Shown here: positions 51,392-61,976 of the stretch, in pieces
Position numbering within the stretch: the first letter of the stretch is position 1
How the letters are laid out: every line of letters starts with the position of its first letter
NCBI GenBank assembly: GCA_964425915.1
Contig: CAYROO010000005.1
Coordinates: 1-64,000 of the forward strand
DNA length: 64,000 nucleotides
Origin: Polycyclovorans sp964425915
GTDB taxonomy: Bacteria > Pseudomonadota > Gammaproteobacteria > Nevskiales > Nevskiaceae
Direction: 5' to 3'
Made by a program: the position numbers and the translations under genes
The notes under the pieces: model-generated
The model's database searches: none
Seen by the model: only the letters and a program-made list of their open reading frames with translations
What the model was told of the DNA's origin: nothing

Positions 51392-52189
51392 TCAGCCGAA
51401 TACCACCACGCTCTGGCGACTGAGCGCAGCGGCGCGTCCGGCGGGGTTGTAGACCACCCCGGTCTGGTGGAGGTAGCCCTCACCGCCAGCCGTCACCTCG
51501 GTGTCCTGGCGCCACCAGGCATCGGGGGCAAAGTCGAGGTCATGATCGAGAATTTCCAGCGTCCAGGTCAGTGAGCTGGCCATGGCCAGTTTCTTCAGCG
51601 TCGAAAGCCCCGGAGAGGGCACGACATCGGCGGTGGCGATGAGGTGGGCAAGGGTGGTGGGTGCCGGGTCGCGGTGGGCAATCCAGATGCGCGTCAATGG
51701 CGCATCGCCGCCCATAAAGGGAAACGCGCCCTCCGCCCAGCGCATGCGGAACTGACGGGTGAACACCGGGGTGATCCCTTCCAGATAGGGGAAGCGGTTG
51801 GAAGCTTCGGGGGCGGGCGCCGCTGGGCGCTCCTGCCCCAGCGAGAAAGCGGAGGTCCGTGCCTTGCCGAACACGGCCACCACCAGACAGGCGGTATTGC
51901 CCTCGGCATCCAGCAGGCGTGCTTCTCCGTGCACGGCGGAGCCGCCGCGGCGGAGGATGCCGGTGTCGATCATCAGCGATCCCGGGGGCACCGGCGCCAC
52001 GAAGGTGACCTGCATCACCCGCAGCACGAAGCCGTCCGGCACCTGCGGCAGCAACGCCTGATAGGCGATGGCCGCCTGGATGCCGCCAAACAGGGTGCGG
52101 CCCTGGCACCACTCTTCGCCCACCGTCAGGGTCTGTCGACCCGGCTCATCGGCTGCGGTGAGGGTGGCCAGCAGTGCGGCGAAATCCAT
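51392..52189 (-). CDS. TesB-like acyl-CoA thioesterase
   Basis: A 265-residue double-hotdog thioesterase (EEWCQGRTLFGGIQAAIAYQ, FVAPVPPGSLMIDTGILRRG, WTLEILDHDLDFAPDAWWRQ). It probably hydrolyses medium- or long-chain acyl-CoA. The C-terminal half carries the second hotdog. Probably cotranscribed with the flavodoxin-like gene. Confidence 0.82.
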   Translation of the reverse strand: MDFAALLATLTAADEPGRQTLTVGEEWCQGRTLFGGIQAAIAYQALLPQVPDGFVLRVMQVTFVAPVPPGSLMIDTGILRRGGSAVHGEARLLDAEGNTACLVVAVFGKARTSAFSLGQERPAAPAPEASNRFPYLEGITPVFTRQFRMRWAEGAFPFMGGDAPLTRIWIAHRDPAPTTLAHLIATADVVPSPGLSTLKKLAMASSLTWTLEILDHDLDFAPDAWWRQDTEVTAGGEGYLHQTGVVYNPAGRAAALSRQSVVVFG

Positions 52190-52234
52190 ATCGAAGGTCC
52201 ATGGTGAAAGGCGGAAGCGAAGTGCTCGCGGTCG

Positions 52235-52891
52235 CTATTGTCCGAAGCCCTCGGCACGATTGCGTGTCAGCGCCTCGTCGAGCGCGGCCTCGAAGTCGAA
52301 GGACCCCGTCGATTCGCAGCTTTGGCTGACGGCGGGTGTGACCGGCGTCGGTGTCGGCCGCGGGTTGCCGTAAGGCTTGAGGCCTTCCTGGCCGCCGCGC
52401 GGCGTGTAGTTGCAGACCCAGACCTCGGCACTGTCGCAGCGGGCGACCCCGCAGCCGAGGTGGACGGTGGTCTCCCAGATCAGCTGAAGATACTGGCCGC
52501 ACTGGGTGCCGCTGCTCATCCGGCACTGGTGTCGATCGTGGTCATAGTGGCGCCCTTCCTCCGCCCAGCGGCGCACCACATCGGCGGGTGTCCGCAGCAG
52601 GCCGGTATAGGGCGAGGCCGCGTAGGCGCGAAGGATGTTCTCACCGTACTGCTCGCGACGTGTGGGGTCCGGGTTGTAGCGCGCCGGGCACCCTTGCGTA
52701 GACAGTTGGTCGGCCCAACCCTGTGCCTGTCGGGCCGCCACGTCAGACCAGGCCAATGGCGGCAGCCCCAGCGGCGCCCGTACCGCATTGTGGGCGGCGA
52801 CGAAACCCGAAAAGGCAGGGGGCTCACTGTCCGCGCGGGCAGCGGTCACCACGAGCATCAGCAGCAGGGCGGCGAATGTTGGCACGTTCAT
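52235..52891 (-). CDS. Secreted CAP-domain (SCP/PR-1) protein
   Basis: A 218-residue exported protein with a CAP domain: FVAAHNAVRAPLGLPPLAWS (first histidine), YGENILRAYA, HYDHDRHQCR and YLQLIWETTVHLGCGVARCD, followed by a CNYTPRGGQEG end. It has a signal peptide and several cysteines. Bacterial CAP proteins are extracellular with unknown targets. Confidence 0.87.
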   Translation of the reverse strand: MNVPTFAALLLMLVVTAARADSEPPAFSGFVAAHNAVRAPLGLPPLAWSDVAARQAQGWADQLSTQGCPARYNPDPTRREQYGENILRAYAASPYTGLLRTPADVVRRWAEEGRHYDHDRHQCRMSSGTQCGQYLQLIWETTVHLGCGVARCDSAEVWVCNYTPRGGQEGLKPYGNPRPTPTPVTPAVSQSCESTGSFDFEAALDEALTRNRAEGFGQ

Positions 52892-52909
52892 GCCACCAGC
52901 ATAACGGGA

Positions 52910-53839
52910 TCAGCCTCGCTGGAAGTAGGCGTCCGTGAGAACCTCATGCAGCTCGGCCAGTCCCAGCTGAATCTCGTCCATCAGCTCATGGATGCCGGTC
53001 TGCAGCAGCTGCTCGATATTGGCATCCATGACCAGGGCGCGCAGCCGCTCGATCTGGCGCTCCACCGCGCGGTTGTAGGGCAGGTAGGGCTGGGTGGCGC
53101 GCAGCATTTGCAGGCAGAACATGACACTGCGGGGGAAGTCGCGACTCTGCAGCAGGAAGCGCAACACGTTGGTGCCGTTGACACGGGTGCGCATCTGCCG
53201 GCGGAACATCTGGTAGGCCGCCAGCGAGCGCAGTACCCCCATCCACTGAATGCTCTGAAACGGAGCAAGCTCGGGGGTAATCGGCTTGATGATATTGGTG
53301 GATCGCACATCAATGATGCGCGTGGTCATGTCGGCCTGTTCCAGATTGGTGCCCAGGCGCAGGAACTGGAAGCCGACGTCGCGGTTCATGTTGCTGGCGA
53401 GCATGCCGTACATCAGCAGGGCGCCGTCGGTGACCCGGGTCAGCAGTTCCTGGCGCTTGCCGCGCGGCAGTTGACGCTCGCCGCGCTCCAGCAGGTAGTA
53501 GTAGAGATCGTTGAAGCGCTCCCACAGGTCGCGCGGCACGCTTTCGCGAATGGTGCGGAGAATCTCTCGGGCCGCGTGCAATGAGTTGAGGATGGATCCG
53601 GAGTGCTCCCGGTCAACCAGCAGGAAGCGCACCACATTGGCTTCGCTGGCGTCCGGATAACGGGCATGAAAGGCCGTGTCGGCACCGAGAATTTCCACCA
53701 GCGGCAGCCAGCCGAACTCGACGTTGCGCGGCAGGTCCAGCAACAGGAACTGGTGGACACTCACCACCCGTGCGGTGTTCTCGGCTCGCTGCAGGTAGCG
53801 GCCAAACCAGTAGAGGTTGTCGGCAGCGCGGGAAAGCAT
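52910..53839 (-). CDS. Alpha-E domain protein
   Basis: A 309-residue, almost all-helical protein beginning MLSRAADNLYWFGRYLQRAE, the hallmark of the alpha-E family. It shares one base with the stop of the ATP-grasp gene. The pair is a conserved module thought to make or modify a peptide; its chemistry is unproven. The usual transglutaminase partner is absent here. Confidence 0.9.
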   Translation of the reverse strand: MLSRAADNLYWFGRYLQRAENTARVVSVHQFLLLDLPRNVEFGWLPLVEILGADTAFHARYPDASEANVVRFLLVDREHSGSILNSLHAAREILRTIRESVPRDLWERFNDLYYYLLERGERQLPRGKRQELLTRVTDGALLMYGMLASNMNRDVGFQFLRLGTNLEQADMTTRIIDVRSTNIIKPITPELAPFQSIQWMGVLRSLAAYQMFRRQMRTRVNGTNVLRFLLQSRDFPRSVMFCLQMLRATQPYLPYNRAVERQIERLRALVMDANIEQLLQTGIHELMDEIQLGLAELHEVLTDAYFQRG

Positions 53840-55305
53840 CAGGTGGCCTCCCCGTCGAGATCGACGATCCAGGTGTCCTTGGCGCCCCCACCCTGGCTGG
53901 AATTGACCACCAGCGACCCCTTGACCATGGCCACCCGGGTCAGCCCGCCGGTGGTGACATAGGTGTCGTCCCCACGCGACAGGATGAACGGACGCAGGTC
54001 CAGGTGCCGCGGTTCCACGCTGCCGTCGTCGAGCAGGATCGGCGCGGTCGACAACGATAGCGTCGGCTGCGCCATGTAGTTGCGCGGGTTGGCTTCGATC
54101 AGCTGGCGGAACCGCTCGCGTTCCTTGCGGGTGGCGCGGGGGCCGATCAACATGCCGTAGCCGCCCGACTCATTGGCCGGCTTCACCACCAGTTCGTCGA
54201 GATGCGCCAGCACGTAGGCCCGGTCGTCGCGGTTCATGCACAGGTAGCTGGGGACATTGGGCAGGATCGCGTCTTCGCCGAGGTAATAGCGGATCATCTT
54301 CGGGACAAAGGCGTAGACCACCTTGTCGTCGGCGACGCCGGCGCCGGGCGCGTTGGCCAGCGCCACCGTGCCCTTGAGCCAGGCGCGCATCAAGCCAGGC
54401 ACTCCCAGCACCGAGTCGGGCCGGAAGCATTCGGGGTCGATGAACAGGTCGTCGATGCGGCGGTAGATCACGTCCACGCGCTGGCGACCGTAGACGGTGC
54501 GCATGTACACACAGTCGTCCTCGGCATCGACCATCAGATCCGGGCCCTCCACCAGCTCGATGCCCATCTGTTGCGCCAGCCACGAGTGCTCGAAGTAGGC
54601 GCTGTTGTAGATGCCCGGTGTCAGCAGGACCACGGTTGGGGCGTCCTGCTGGCGCGGACTCATGGCGTTGAGGGTGTCCAGCAGTTGGGTGGGGTAGTCG
54701 TCCACCGGCAGGATGTTGGTGTGTTCGAACAGCTCCGGGAACACCCGCTTGGTGACCATGCGGTTTTCCACCATGTAGCTGACGCCGGAGGGCACCCGCA
54801 GGTTGTCTTCCAGGACATAGATGACACCGTCGCCGCCGCGCACCAGGTCGGAACCACAGATGTGGGCCCAGACCCCGTTGGGCGGGCGCATGCCCTTGCA
54901 CTGATGGCGGAAGTTCACCGATTCCGCCAGCAGCTCGGCGGGAAACACGCCGTCACGGACGATCTGTTGCTCGGTGTAGATGTCCTGGATGAAGTGGTTG
55001 AGGGCCTTCACCCGCTGCTTCAGGCCGGCCTCGGTGCGGGTCCACTCCTGACGCTCGATGATGCGGGGGATGATGTCGAACGGCCACGCACGGTCGACGT
55101 TCTGTCCTTCCGAGTACACGGTGAAACTGATGCCCATGACCTTGATCGCCAACTCAGCCGCCAGGCGCCGCTCGGCCAGCTCGGCATCCGACAGGTCATC
55201 CAGATAATCGGCGAGAATGCGGGCGGCAGGCCGCGGCTTGCCGGGGGCCTCGAACAACTCGTCGTGAAATGCCTTGCAGGCGTATCGGTGCCAATCAAGC
55301 GCCAT
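53839..55305 (-). CDS. Circularly permuted type 2 ATP-grasp protein
   Basis: A 488-residue member of the circularly permuted ATP-grasp family (ISFTVYSEGQNVDRAWPFDI, CSGSD-like GSDLVRGGDGVIYVLEDNLR, VVKPANESGGYGMLIGPRAT). It probably forms peptide or amide bonds with ATP in concert with the alpha-E protein. The gene starts 115 bp from minC on the other strand. Confidence 0.92.
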   Translation of the reverse strand: MALDWHRYACKAFHDELFEAPGKPRPAARILADYLDDLSDAELAERRLAAELAIKVMGISFTVYSEGQNVDRAWPFDIIPRIIERQEWTRTEAGLKQRVKALNHFIQDIYTEQQIVRDGVFPAELLAESVNFRHQCKGMRPPNGVWAHICGSDLVRGGDGVIYVLEDNLRVPSGVSYMVENRMVTKRVFPELFEHTNILPVDDYPTQLLDTLNAMSPRQQDAPTVVLLTPGIYNSAYFEHSWLAQQMGIELVEGPDLMVDAEDDCVYMRTVYGRQRVDVIYRRIDDLFIDPECFRPDSVLGVPGLMRAWLKGTVALANAPGAGVADDKVVYAFVPKMIRYYLGEDAILPNVPSYLCMNRDDRAYVLAHLDELVVKPANESGGYGMLIGPRATRKERERFRQLIEANPRNYMAQPTLSLSTAPILLDDGSVEPRHLDLRPFILSRGDDTYVTTGGLTRVAMVKGSLVVNSSQGGGAKDTWIVDLDGEAT

Positions 55306-55384
55306 GGATGCCCAAGTGTCGGTAGCGGATCGTAGTGACAGCGTTGCACGTTCGATGCCAGATGGCGAACGTTGTGATAAAGTC

Positions 55385-55413
55385 TTGCAAAATAGAACTC
55401 ATTATGAATAATC
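55385..55413 (+). promoter_or_regulatory. Candidate minC promoter
   Basis: TTGCAA (55385-55390) and ATAATC (55408-55413) are separated by 17 bp. Only 7 bp then remain before the minC GTG at 55421, and no Shine-Dalgarno is present, so the transcript may be leaderless or nearly so. Confidence 0.5.
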
Positions 55414-55420
55414 AACACCC

Positions 55421-56122
55421 GTGAACGCGCTTGAACTGAAGGGCCGCATGCTGTCGACCACCCGGGTTCGGGTGCTGACCGCCGATCTTGCCGCCATCGC
55501 TGCGCAGCTGGCGAGCATGGCGCGGCAGATGCCGCAGGCCGTCCAGGGCATGCCGGTGATTCTGGAAGTCGCCGACGGCGTAGCGCTTGCGATGAGCGAT
55601 CTGCTGGAGACCGTCCGGGCAGTGGGTATGCAGCCGCTGGGGGTTTCCGGCGAAACATGGGCAGACGCCGCCCGCCAGGCCGGTTTGGCGGTGCTGCCGG
55701 CGGATGCCGGTGGCCGCGCGCCACGTGCCGAGAAGGCTGCCATGCCGGCGCCGGAACCGACGCCGGCGCCCGTCGCAGCGCCGGCTGCGCCCCGCGCAAC
55801 CCGTCTGGTGACCGAGCCAGTGCGGGGCGGGCAGCAGCTCTACGCGCCGGATGGCGACCTGATCGTCACGCACTTGGTGGCCGCAGGTGCGGAGGCCATC
55901 GCCGACGGCTGCGTGCATATTTACGGCCGGCTTGCCGGCCGCGCCGTCGCAGGTGCCCGTGGGGACACCACGGCGCGCATCTTCTGTCGTCGTTTTGAGC
56001 CGGAGCTGGTGGCGATCGCGGGTGTGTATGCGGTTGCCGAGCAACTGCAGGGCGAGTTTCACGGCAAGCCCGCGCAGGTCTTCCTCGAGGACGGCAAACT
56101 ACGTGTAGCGCGACTCGACTGA
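55421..56122 (+). CDS. minC: Septum site-determining protein MinC
   Basis: FtsZ-ring inhibitor of 233 residues with the N-terminal MinC_N domain (ALELKGRMLSTTRVRVLT), a Pro/Ala linker around residues 105-130, and the beta-helical MinC_C domain (VRGGQQLYAPDGDLIVTHLV, GCVHIYGRLAGRAVAGARGD). It starts at GTG. It is the first gene of minCDE. Confidence 0.96.
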   Translation: MNALELKGRMLSTTRVRVLTADLAAIAAQLASMARQMPQAVQGMPVILEVADGVALAMSDLLETVRAVGMQPLGVSGETWADAARQAGLAVLPADAGGRAPRAEKAAMPAPEPTPAPVAAPAAPRATRLVTEPVRGGQQLYAPDGDLIVTHLVAAGAEAIADGCVHIYGRLAGRAVAGARGDTTARIFCRRFEPELVAIAGVYAVAEQLQGEFHGKPAQVFLEDGKLRVARLD

Positions 56123-56157
56123 GCGAGTCGCAGGGTTCAATTCAATCAGGGGTTCCC

Positions 56158-56970
56158 GTGACCAAGATCGTTGTCGTGACGTCCGGCAAGGGCGGGGTGG
56201 GCAAAACCACCACCAGTGCCTCATTTGCCACCGGCCTGGCCCAGCGTGGCAAGAAGACCGTGGTGATCGACTTTGACGTCGGTTTACGCAACCTTGACCT
56301 CATCATGGGCTGCGAGCGCCGGGTGGTGTTCGATTTCGTCAATGTCATCCAGGGCGAAGCCACCCTGCGGCAAGCCATGATTCGCGACAAGCAGCACGAG
56401 AATCTGTACATCCTGGCCGCCAGCCAGACGCGCGACAAGGATGCACTGAGCCAGGAAGGTGTGGAGAAAGTGCTCAACGATCTGCGATCGGAAGGCTTCG
56501 ACTACATCGTCTGTGACTCGCCCGCCGGCATCGAGCGCGGCGCCCATCTCGCCATGTACTTCGCGGACGAGGCACTGGTGGTGACCAACCCCGAAGTGTC
56601 ATCGGTACGTGACTCCGACCGGGTGCTGGGCCTGCTGGCCAGCAAGACCCGCCGCGTCGAGCGTGGTGATGGACGGGTCAAGGAACACTTGGTGCTGACC
56701 CGCTACAACCCTGCACGCGTCGCCAAGGGTGAAATGCTGTCGGTGGAGGACGTCAAGGAGATTCTGGCGATCCCCTTGCTGGGCGTGGTGCCCGAGTCGC
56801 AAGCCGTGCTCACCTCGTCGAATGCCGGTACGCCGGTGATTGCCCAGACCGATAGTGATGCCGGACAGGCCTACGACGATGTCGTGGCGCGCTTCCTGGG
56901 TGAATCGCGTCCGATGCGCTTTCTCACCGCCGAGAAGAAGGGCTTCCTCGGCAAGCTGTTCGGAGCCTGA
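56158..56970 (+). CDS. minD: Septum site-determining protein MinD
   Basis: Membrane-associated ATPase of 270 residues that oscillates between poles and carries MinC. The deviant Walker A GKGGVGKTTTSAS is at the N-terminus, switch regions DFDVGLRNLDL and CDSPAGIERGA follow, and the C-terminal amphipathic helix is EKKGFLGKLFGA. Start is GTG 56158. Confidence 0.97.
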   Translation: MTKIVVVTSGKGGVGKTTTSASFATGLAQRGKKTVVIDFDVGLRNLDLIMGCERRVVFDFVNVIQGEATLRQAMIRDKQHENLYILAASQTRDKDALSQEGVEKVLNDLRSEGFDYIVCDSPAGIERGAHLAMYFADEALVVTNPEVSSVRDSDRVLGLLASKTRRVERGDGRVKEHLVLTRYNPARVAKGEMLSVEDVKEILAIPLLGVVPESQAVLTSSNAGTPVIAQTDSDAGQAYDDVVARFLGESRPMRFLTAEKKGFLGKLFGA

Positions 56971-56972
56971 TC

Positions 56973-57233
56973 ATGGATTGGCTCAAACTGTTCCGCGGCG
57001 AACCCAAGAACACCGCCAACCTCGCCAAGGAGCGGCTCAAGGTGGTGGTCGCTCACCAGCGCGATGGCCGCAGCAACGGACCGGCCTACCTGCCGCGCCT
57101 TCGGCAGGAAATCCTCGACGTGGTGCGCAAGTACGTCCAGGTGCCCGACGCGGCCGTGCAGGTGAACGTCCAGAATGAGGACGGTCTGGAAGTGCTGGAA
57201 ATGAACATCACGCTGCCCGAGGCGCAAACCTGA
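56973..57233 (+). CDS. minE: Cell division topological specificity factor MinE
   Basis: An 86-residue protein with MDWLKLFRG membrane-contact start, the anti-MinCD helix (NTANLAKERLKVVVAHQR) and the dimerisation region (LPRLRQEILDVVRKYVQV). It stimulates MinD ATPase. It starts 2 bp after minD. Confidence 0.97.
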   Translation: MDWLKLFRGEPKNTANLAKERLKVVVAHQRDGRSNGPAYLPRLRQEILDVVRKYVQVPDAAVQVNVQNEDGLEVLEMNITLPEAQT

Positions 57234-57264
57234 TCGCGGCGGGCCCTCGGTCCGACGCATCCAC

Positions 57265-57279
57265 TGTTACGCTGTAACA
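57265..57279. promoter_or_regulatory. Zur-box-like operator
   Basis: TGTTAC-GCT-GTAACA is a perfect 15-bp palindrome whose half-sites (TGTTA-N5-TAACA) match the gammaproteobacterial Zur consensus TGTTATAATATAACA in length and arms. It lies 11 bp upstream of the ABC ATPase start, where binding would block expression when zinc is plentiful. Confidence 0.6.
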
Positions 57280-57290
57280 TCGGGCGCACG

Positions 57291-57931
57291 ATGTCCGACG
57301 CCCTGCTCAACCTGAAAGATGTGACGGTCACCTATCCCGGTCGGCCATCGCTGCAGTTTGCGGCGCGGCAGCTTGGGGTCGCTGAGCAGGTGGCGTTGGT
57401 TGGACCGTCCGGCAGCGGCAAGAGCACCTTGCTGCAGTTGCTGGCCGGCCTGCAGCGACCGACCACGGGTTCGGTCGTCCTGCTGGGTGAGCCGTTGCAG
57501 GCGCTTGGCGAGGCAGCGCGTGATCGTCTGCGCGGTGAGGCGATCGGCATGGTGTTTCAACGGCTGCACCTGTTGCCGGCCCTCAACGTGCTCGACAATC
57601 TCCGCCTGGCCCGCCACTGCGCGCGCCTGCCGCCAGACGATGCGCATCTGCGGCGCCTGCTGGCGGCGCTGGACCTATCCGCCCTGGCGGCGGCCCGCCC
57701 GGGCGCGCTGTCGGGCGGGCAGCAGCAGCGCGTGGCCATCGCCCGCGCCTGGGCCAACCGGCCGAGATTGGTGCTGGCGGATGAGCCGACTGCCAGCCTT
57801 GACGACGCCAACGCAGCGCGGGTTCTGGACCTGTTGCGGCATCAGGCGGCCGACACCGGGGCGGCCTTGATCGTCGCCACCCACGACCCGCGGGTGCGGG
57901 CACGCTTTGATCAAGTGTGGGACCTCGCCGC

Positions 57932-57935
<4 letters not shown>
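57291..57935 (+). CDS. ABC transporter ATP-binding protein (LolD/MacB class)
   Basis: A 214-residue ATPase: Walker A GPSGSGKSTLLQLLAGL, Q-loop FQRLHLLPALNVLDNL, signature LSGGQQQRVAIARAW, Walker B LVLADEPTASLD, H-loop ATHDPRV. Sequence class is that of FtsX/MacB-type exporters and lipoprotein transporters. It overlaps the permease by ATGA. With the Zur-type box and the His-rich permease it resembles the Zur-controlled zrg/VC2551-type zinc systems (inference). Confidence 0.9.
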
Positions 57936-59188
<1,253 letters not shown>

Positions 59189-59204
59189 AAGAGGTCATGT
59201 GCCG

Positions 59205-60065
59205 ATGTCTGCGCGTTTCAGATGCCTGCTGATCCTGCCGTTGCTGATCGCCATCACCGCCTGCGACCGCAAGCCGGCGGCCGACACCGCCATCGTGACC
59301 TCCGCAGAAGCGGTGCCGGCTTCTGCCCTGATGGCGCCCGCGGATCTGTCTTCGGCTGCCCGCCAGGGTCAGCTTCCGGTGCTGGAGATCCTCAGCGAGG
59401 GGGGGCAGATGCGCGAAGGCGTGCTGATGGTGGATGCCTACGAACGGGATCGTCTCTACCTGGGGGTCGCACTGGAGACCGAAGCCGGACAGCCCATCGC
59501 CGGGGAAGCGCTGGGCGTCACAGCCACCGGCGATGCCCAGGTGTTGCTGCGCCAGGCACGCACTGACGGCGATGGCTACAGCGAGTTCGAATTGCTGGTC
59601 GGCCAGGCCGGGCAGCAGACGGTCACGGTGACCGCCGCTGGCGTCTCGCAGTCCTTCACGCTCAACGTGCTGCCGAATGACTTTGATCAGTGGTTGGGCG
59701 ACTTGCCCCAGGCCGGGCTGACCCGTTGGGGCACCCTCATGGAAACCAGCGTGGTGCCGGGCGACCAGGGGCTGGAAGCGCGGTTTCCCCCGGCGGTGCG
59801 GGCGCTGGCCGGGCAGCGCATCCGCGTCGCCGGCTTCATGCTGCCGCTGGACCCGACGCCGGGACAAACCCACTTCCTGTTGTCTGCAAGCCCGCCCAAC
59901 TGTTTCTTTCATGTGCCGGGTGGGCCGTCGACCGTCATCGAGGTGTTTGCCGACAAGCCGGTGCCGGGCAGCTTCGACCCGCTGGTGGTCGAAGGTCGGC
60001 TGGAACTGATCGAAGTCAGCGAGCAGGGCATCCTGTTTCGACTGCAGGCAGCGGCCCCCGGCTAG
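59205..60065 (+). CDS. DUF3299 lipoprotein
   Basis: A 286-residue lipoprotein (lipobox ITAC). The middle has a beta-sandwich and the C-terminal DUF3299 domain is seen as IRVAGFMLPLDPTPGQTHFL then SPPNCFFHVPGGPSTVIEVF. DUF3299 genes typically accompany this class of ABC permease in putative zinc operons. ATG 59205 is preferred; GTG 59199 is in frame. Confidence 0.85.
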   Translation: MSARFRCLLILPLLIAITACDRKPAADTAIVTSAEAVPASALMAPADLSSAARQGQLPVLEILSEGGQMREGVLMVDAYERDRLYLGVALETEAGQPIAGEALGVTATGDAQVLLRQARTDGDGYSEFELLVGQAGQQTVTVTAAGVSQSFTLNVLPNDFDQWLGDLPQAGLTRWGTLMETSVVPGDQGLEARFPPAVRALAGQRIRVAGFMLPLDPTPGQTHFLLSASPPNCFFHVPGGPSTVIEVFADKPVPGSFDPLVVEGRLELIEVSEQGILFRLQAAAPG

Positions 60066-60163
60066 CGCCGGTGCGGTCGGGCATTGGGGAACTCACCGGG
60101 CGAGTCGGTTTCGTACAGGGGAGGCCGCAGCCTCATTCGGTATCAACGAAGGAGAATGCCCCC

Positions 60164-60553
60164 ATGAATCACCACATGCCCCAGCGCGCGGCGGTGCTGA
60201 CCCTGGCGCTGGCGCTGGGCACCCCGGCGGTCACCTGGGCGCAGCAGGCGCCCAAGACCCTGACGCCCGGAGCCGCCATGACCGACGCGCTGGCGGTGAC
60301 GCCGCGCGAGGCACGTCAGTTTGCGGAGGCCATCACCGCACTAGCGGACACCCAAGCCGAGACCGACCAGAAGCTCGACGGCGTGGATGACCCGGCGGAA
60401 GAAGCCCGTATCCGTGAGGAAGCCGACCGCGAAATGCGTTGGGCGATCGAAGAAACCGGCCTGACGGTGCCGCGCTATCAACAGATTCTGGTGGCCTATC
60501 GGCAGGATCCAGCGGTGCAGCGCCAGGTGATGAAGCACTATCGCGACCCGTAG
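60164..60553 (+). CDS. DUF4168-like exported protein
   Basis: A 129-residue protein with a signal peptide (VLTLALALGTPAVTWA) and a helical acidic body (EARQFAEAITALADTQAETD, VPRYQQILVAYRQDPAVQRQ) of the DUF4168 type. AAGGAGAA precedes ATG 60164. Function unknown. Confidence 0.75.
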   Translation: MNHHMPQRAAVLTLALALGTPAVTWAQQAPKTLTPGAAMTDALAVTPREARQFAEAITALADTQAETDQKLDGVDDPAEEARIREEADREMRWAIEETGLTVPRYQQILVAYRQDPAVQRQVMKHYRDP

Positions 60554-60575
60554 GGCGAAACCCCGCCCCGGCTGA

Positions 60576-61901
60576 TCAGGGCCGCGGTCGCTCCGCCGCA
60601 GGATCCAGCGCAAAGCTGCGCAGCGACGCGTCGCCATAGCGGGCTTCCATCGGCGCTTCCGCCTGTTCCAGCAGGTCCAGCACCACGCCCGATACAGGAT
60701 CATGCCGCGTTGGCATGGGTTCGGTCCCAGCGCGGATCAGTCGCCACAAGCGGGCCAGCGACAGGCTGGCCGGGTCCAGTCCCGGCAGCAGCTGGTTGCC
60801 GCGTTCGCCACTGAACGCCAGCAGTCCGTGGTGGTGAAGGATGCGCACCATGCGCTGGACATGCTCAGGCGGCGCCCGCAGTTGCTCCGCGAGGTCGTCC
60901 GGGGTGGGTGCGCGGCTGCCTTCGGCAAAAGCCCGGGTCACCTGGGTCATGACGGCAAGACCGATGAACTCCGCTGCGCGGCTGGCCAGCAGGGGCGGCG
61001 CCTTGCTGGGCACCAGGTGGGCGGGGTTCTGCACATAGAACGCCAGCTGGCAGCCGGTCAGCAGCACCAGCCAACCCACATAGAGCCAGATCAGCAGGAA
61101 CAGAAAGATCGCAAAGCCCGAATAGATGGCGTTGTAGTTGCTGGCACCCGCCACGAACTGCGCAAAGGCGAGACTGGCGAACTGCCACAGCAGGCCGGCC
61201 GACACGCCGCCGACGAAGGCCGGGAACAGTCGCACCCGGGTGTTCGGCATGAAGCTGTAGGCGAAGGTAAAGGCGCCGATGATCAGCGCAAAGGGCAGCA
61301 GTCGGGTGACGCCCTCGATGACAAAGCCGAACGGCTCAATGGCGGCGACCCCGGTAACGATGTCGCTCGACAGCAAGGAGGCGGTCACGCCGAGCGCCGA
61401 GAACACCAGCACCGGGCCCACGGTCAGTACCGCCAGATATTCCCCGATGCGTTGCGACAGCGCCCGTGGCTGCTCGACGCGCCAGATCACGTTGAAGCTG
61501 GTTTCAACCTTCTGGATCATCGACAGCGCGGCGTAGAACAGTAGCGCAACGCCCAACGAGCCGAGCACACCCACCTGGATGTTCTCGACAAAGCCGATCA
61601 CATTTTCGGTGATCTGTTCGGCCTGCGGTCCCAGCGGTGCCAAAGCCTCCAGCAGCACCGGCTCCAGCGAGTTGTGGACGCCCAAAGCCTTCAGCACCGA
61701 AAAGCCCAGCGCCAGCATCGGCACCAGTGACAGCAGGGTGGTGTAGACCAGGCTCATGGCGCGCATGCTGAGCTGACCCTCGGCCAAATCGCGCAGCAGC
61801 ACAAAGGCATAACGGGCGGGGCGCAGCAGGTATCGAGGCAGCTTGGTCGCCTGCTCGGGGTCGAACAGCAGGCGTCGTACGCGGTCCAGCAGATCAGGCA
61901 T
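60576..61901 (-). CDS. YihY/UPF0761 family inner-membrane protein
   Basis: A 441-residue protein with six membrane helices and the YhjD/YihY signature (AMSLVYTTLLSLVPMLALGF, GSLGVALLFYAALSMIQKVE, VGWLVLLTGCQLAFYVQNP), followed by a winged-helix-like C-terminal domain (residues 320-440) that the shorter members lack. ATG 61901 has AAGG at the right distance; ATG 61931 is an alternative. It is often misnamed ribonuclease BN. Confidence 0.88.
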   Translation of the reverse strand: MPDLLDRVRRLLFDPEQATKLPRYLLRPARYAFVLLRDLAEGQLSMRAMSLVYTTLLSLVPMLALGFSVLKALGVHNSLEPVLLEALAPLGPQAEQITENVIGFVENIQVGVLGSLGVALLFYAALSMIQKVETSFNVIWRVEQPRALSQRIGEYLAVLTVGPVLVFSALGVTASLLSSDIVTGVAAIEPFGFVIEGVTRLLPFALIIGAFTFAYSFMPNTRVRLFPAFVGGVSAGLLWQFASLAFAQFVAGASNYNAIYSGFAIFLFLLIWLYVGWLVLLTGCQLAFYVQNPAHLVPSKAPPLLASRAAEFIGLAVMTQVTRAFAEGSRAPTPDDLAEQLRAPPEHVQRMVRILHHHGLLAFSGERGNQLLPGLDPASLSLARLWRLIRAGTEPMPTRHDPVSGVVLDLLEQAEAPMEARYGDASLRSFALDPAAERPRP

Positions 61902-61976
61902 GGTCGGACCTTGTCGGGCTTCCGGCTTCATAATGAAGGCTGATCTTGAAGTTCGGCCCCCCGCGGGTCAAACCCC

